DNA of 15,641 bases from CAYMAT01 sp964388495 (GTDB lineage: Bacteria; Patescibacteriota; Gracilibacteria; Peribacterales; Peribacteraceae). Under the pieces are notes generated by a model. It was not told the origin of the DNA. It saw nothing but the letters and a program-made list of their open reading frames with translations, and ran no database searches. Positions 14,567 to 15,641 of the stretch are shown here, one piece after another. The stretch lies in the NCBI GenBank assembly GCA_964388495.1, contig CAYMAT010000033.1, forward strand, positions 1-15,641, in the 5' to 3' direction. A program made the position numbers and the translations under genes. Within the stretch, counting starts at the first letter, position 1. The number at the start of each line of letters is the position of its first letter.

Positions 14567-15641
14567 ATGGCTTTCCCGCACACCCCCAAGTCCGCCGCCA
14601 CCGATTCGTTCGATGCGGTTGCCCTGAGTATCGCCAGCCCCGAGGACATGCTTGCATGGTCCCGCGGTGAAGTGACCAAGGCGGAAACCGTCAACTACCG
14701 CACGCAGCGCGCGGAGCCGGACGGGCTCTTCTGCGAGCGTATCTTTGGACCCACCAAGAACTTCCAGTGTTTCTGCGGAAAGTACAAAGGAGTGCGCTAC
14801 GCCGGTGTGGTGTGTGAAAAGTGCGGTGTGGAGGTAACGCGCAGCATCGTGCGCCGCGAGCGCATGGGCCACATCAACCTGGCCGTGCCCGTCACGCACA
14901 TCTGGTTCCTCCGTTCCTCCCCGTCCCGCCTGGGACTCCTCTTGGATCTCCCCATCAAGACGCTGGAGCAGATCGTCTACTTTGCCGCATACATCGTCAT
15001 CAGCGTCGACGACGAGATGAAGAAGGAGGCCGAGAAGGAGATCACGATGTCCATGGATTCCCGCAGGGCGCAGATGAAGCGTGAATACGAGGACGAGAAG
15101 CAAAAGATGTCCGAAAGCTCCGCCTCGCGCGCGCAGCTAGATGCACTCGATAAGGAATACGCCGACCGCATGGATTCGCTCAAGCAGAACCACAAGGATG
15201 CCTTGGACGACATGAAAAACCTGCATGTGGGCACGGTGCTGAGCGAGCTCAAATTCCGCGAGATGAACATGAAATTCGGTCACGTGTTCCGCGCCGGTAC
15301 GGGGGCGGAGGCCCTCAAGGAAATCGTGTCCACGGTACAGCTCCAGAACCTCACGGGTGATCTGCAGAAGGACCGCGAACAGAGCAGCGGCCAGAAGCTC
15401 AAGAAGATCATGAAGCGCATGAAGCTGGTGAGCTCGCTGGTACAAAGCAGCATCCGCCCCGAGTGGATGATCCTCACCCGCCTGCCCGTGATCCCGCCCG
15501 ATCTGCGCCCCATGGTGCAGCTGGACGGTGGTCGCTTTGCCGCGTCTGACCTCAATGACCTCTACCGCCGCGTCATTAACCGCAACAACCGCCTCAAGAA
15601 GCTCATGAGCATCGGTGCTCCGGAAGTCATCTGCCGCAACG
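14567..15641 (+). CDS. rpoC: DNA-directed RNA polymerase subunit beta' (N-terminal part; 3' end outside window)
   Basis: ATG 14567 opens 358 visible codons that run off the right edge. The N-terminal zinc site C-F-C-G-K-Y-K-G...C-E-K-C is at residues 68, 70, 83 and 86. It is followed by R-E-R-M-G-H-I-x-L-A-x-P-V-x-H-I-W-F and, later, I-R-P-E-W-M-I-L-T-x-L-P-V-[IL]-P-P-D-L-R-P and D-L-N-D-L-Y-R-R-V-I-N-R-N-N-R-L, all hallmark beta' sequences. This is the catalytic-core subunit of RNA polymerase. Between I-V-I-S-V (142-146) and G-A-E-A-L (246-250) there is a charged, Lys/Glu-rich coiled-coil-like insertion of about 65-70 residues relative to E. coli. rpoB is not upstream, and the gene has its own promoter. 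No Shine-Dalgarno sequence is seen. Confidence 0.97.
   Translation, partial: MAFPHTPKSAATDSFDAVALSIASPEDMLAWSRGEVTKAETVNYRTQRAEPDGLFCERIFGPTKNFQCFCGKYKGVRYAGVVCEKCGVEVTRSIVRRERMGHINLAVPVTHIWFLRSSPSRLGLLLDLPIKTLEQIVYFAAYIVISVDDEMKKEAEKEITMSMDSRRAQMKREYEDEKQKMSESSASRAQLDALDKEYADRMDSLKQNHKDALDDMKNLHVGTVLSELKFREMNMKFGHVFRAGTGAEALKEIVSTVQLQNLTGDLQKDREQSSGQKLKKIMKRMKLVSSLVQSSIRPEWMILTRLPVIPPDLRPMVQLDGGRFAASDLNDLYRRVINRNNRLKKLMSIGAPEVICRN

Noticed and set aside
14424..14627. Small plus-strand frame starting at GTG 14424, just after the rpoC promoter
   Set aside because: It runs through the palindromic repeat and into rpoC in another frame, and its protein has no convincing features.

Overview
The window is bacterial. 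It carries one end of an unusual envelope-protein cluster, a few small envelope or unknown genes, and the 5' part of rpoC. I infer a Patescibacteria/CPR organism, possibly of the Peregrinibacteria/Peribacteria type. The reasons are giant Ser-rich secreted proteins built from DUF4215-like, SpaA-like and DUF11-like repeats, C-terminal tails resembling sortase signals, a coiled-coil insertion in RpoC, start codons with no visible Shine-Dalgarno sequence, and intergenic palindromes. This assignment rests on pattern recognition only. The standard code fits: TGA ends several genes, and no in-frame TGA occurs in thousands of Gly-rich codons, which argues against the UGA=Gly code of Gracilibacteria and Absconditabacteria.

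Layout, left half (1-12854, all +): the 3' end of a Cys-rich protein gene cut by the window edge (2-583); giant protein A of 1636 aa (603-5513); a 94-aa Cys-rich protein with an N-terminal membrane or signal segment (5631-5915); and giant protein B of 2311 aa (5919-12854). A and B share one plan: N-terminal signal segment, beta-rich N-terminal region, Cys-rich modules, a Pro/Gly linker, Ser-rich tracts, an array of CGNG...CDDGN repeats, and a tail made of TGPG, a short hydrophobic stretch and an Arg cluster. B also has five SpaA-like (prealbumin-like) repeats, the first two of which carry a DUF11-like domain nested inside them. All four proteins share Cys motifs, so they look like one family of disulfide-stabilised surface proteins, probably made together given the tight spacing. 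Adhesion, stalk or pilus-like surface structure is an inference.

Layout, right half (12855-15641): a convergent intergenic region with a perfect 20-bp palindrome and 9-bp tandem repeats; a minus-strand gene for a single-span envelope protein (12991-13503); a divergent zinc-ribbon gene that appears to be leaderless (13560-13934); a small predicted lipoprotein (13980-14285); a 281-bp intergenic region holding an AT-rich inverted repeat, a good sigma70-type promoter, a second copy of the palindrome and a short pyrimidine-rich repeat; and rpoC, which runs off the right edge. rpoB does not precede rpoC here. No tRNA, rRNA, CRISPR array or transposase gene was seen.
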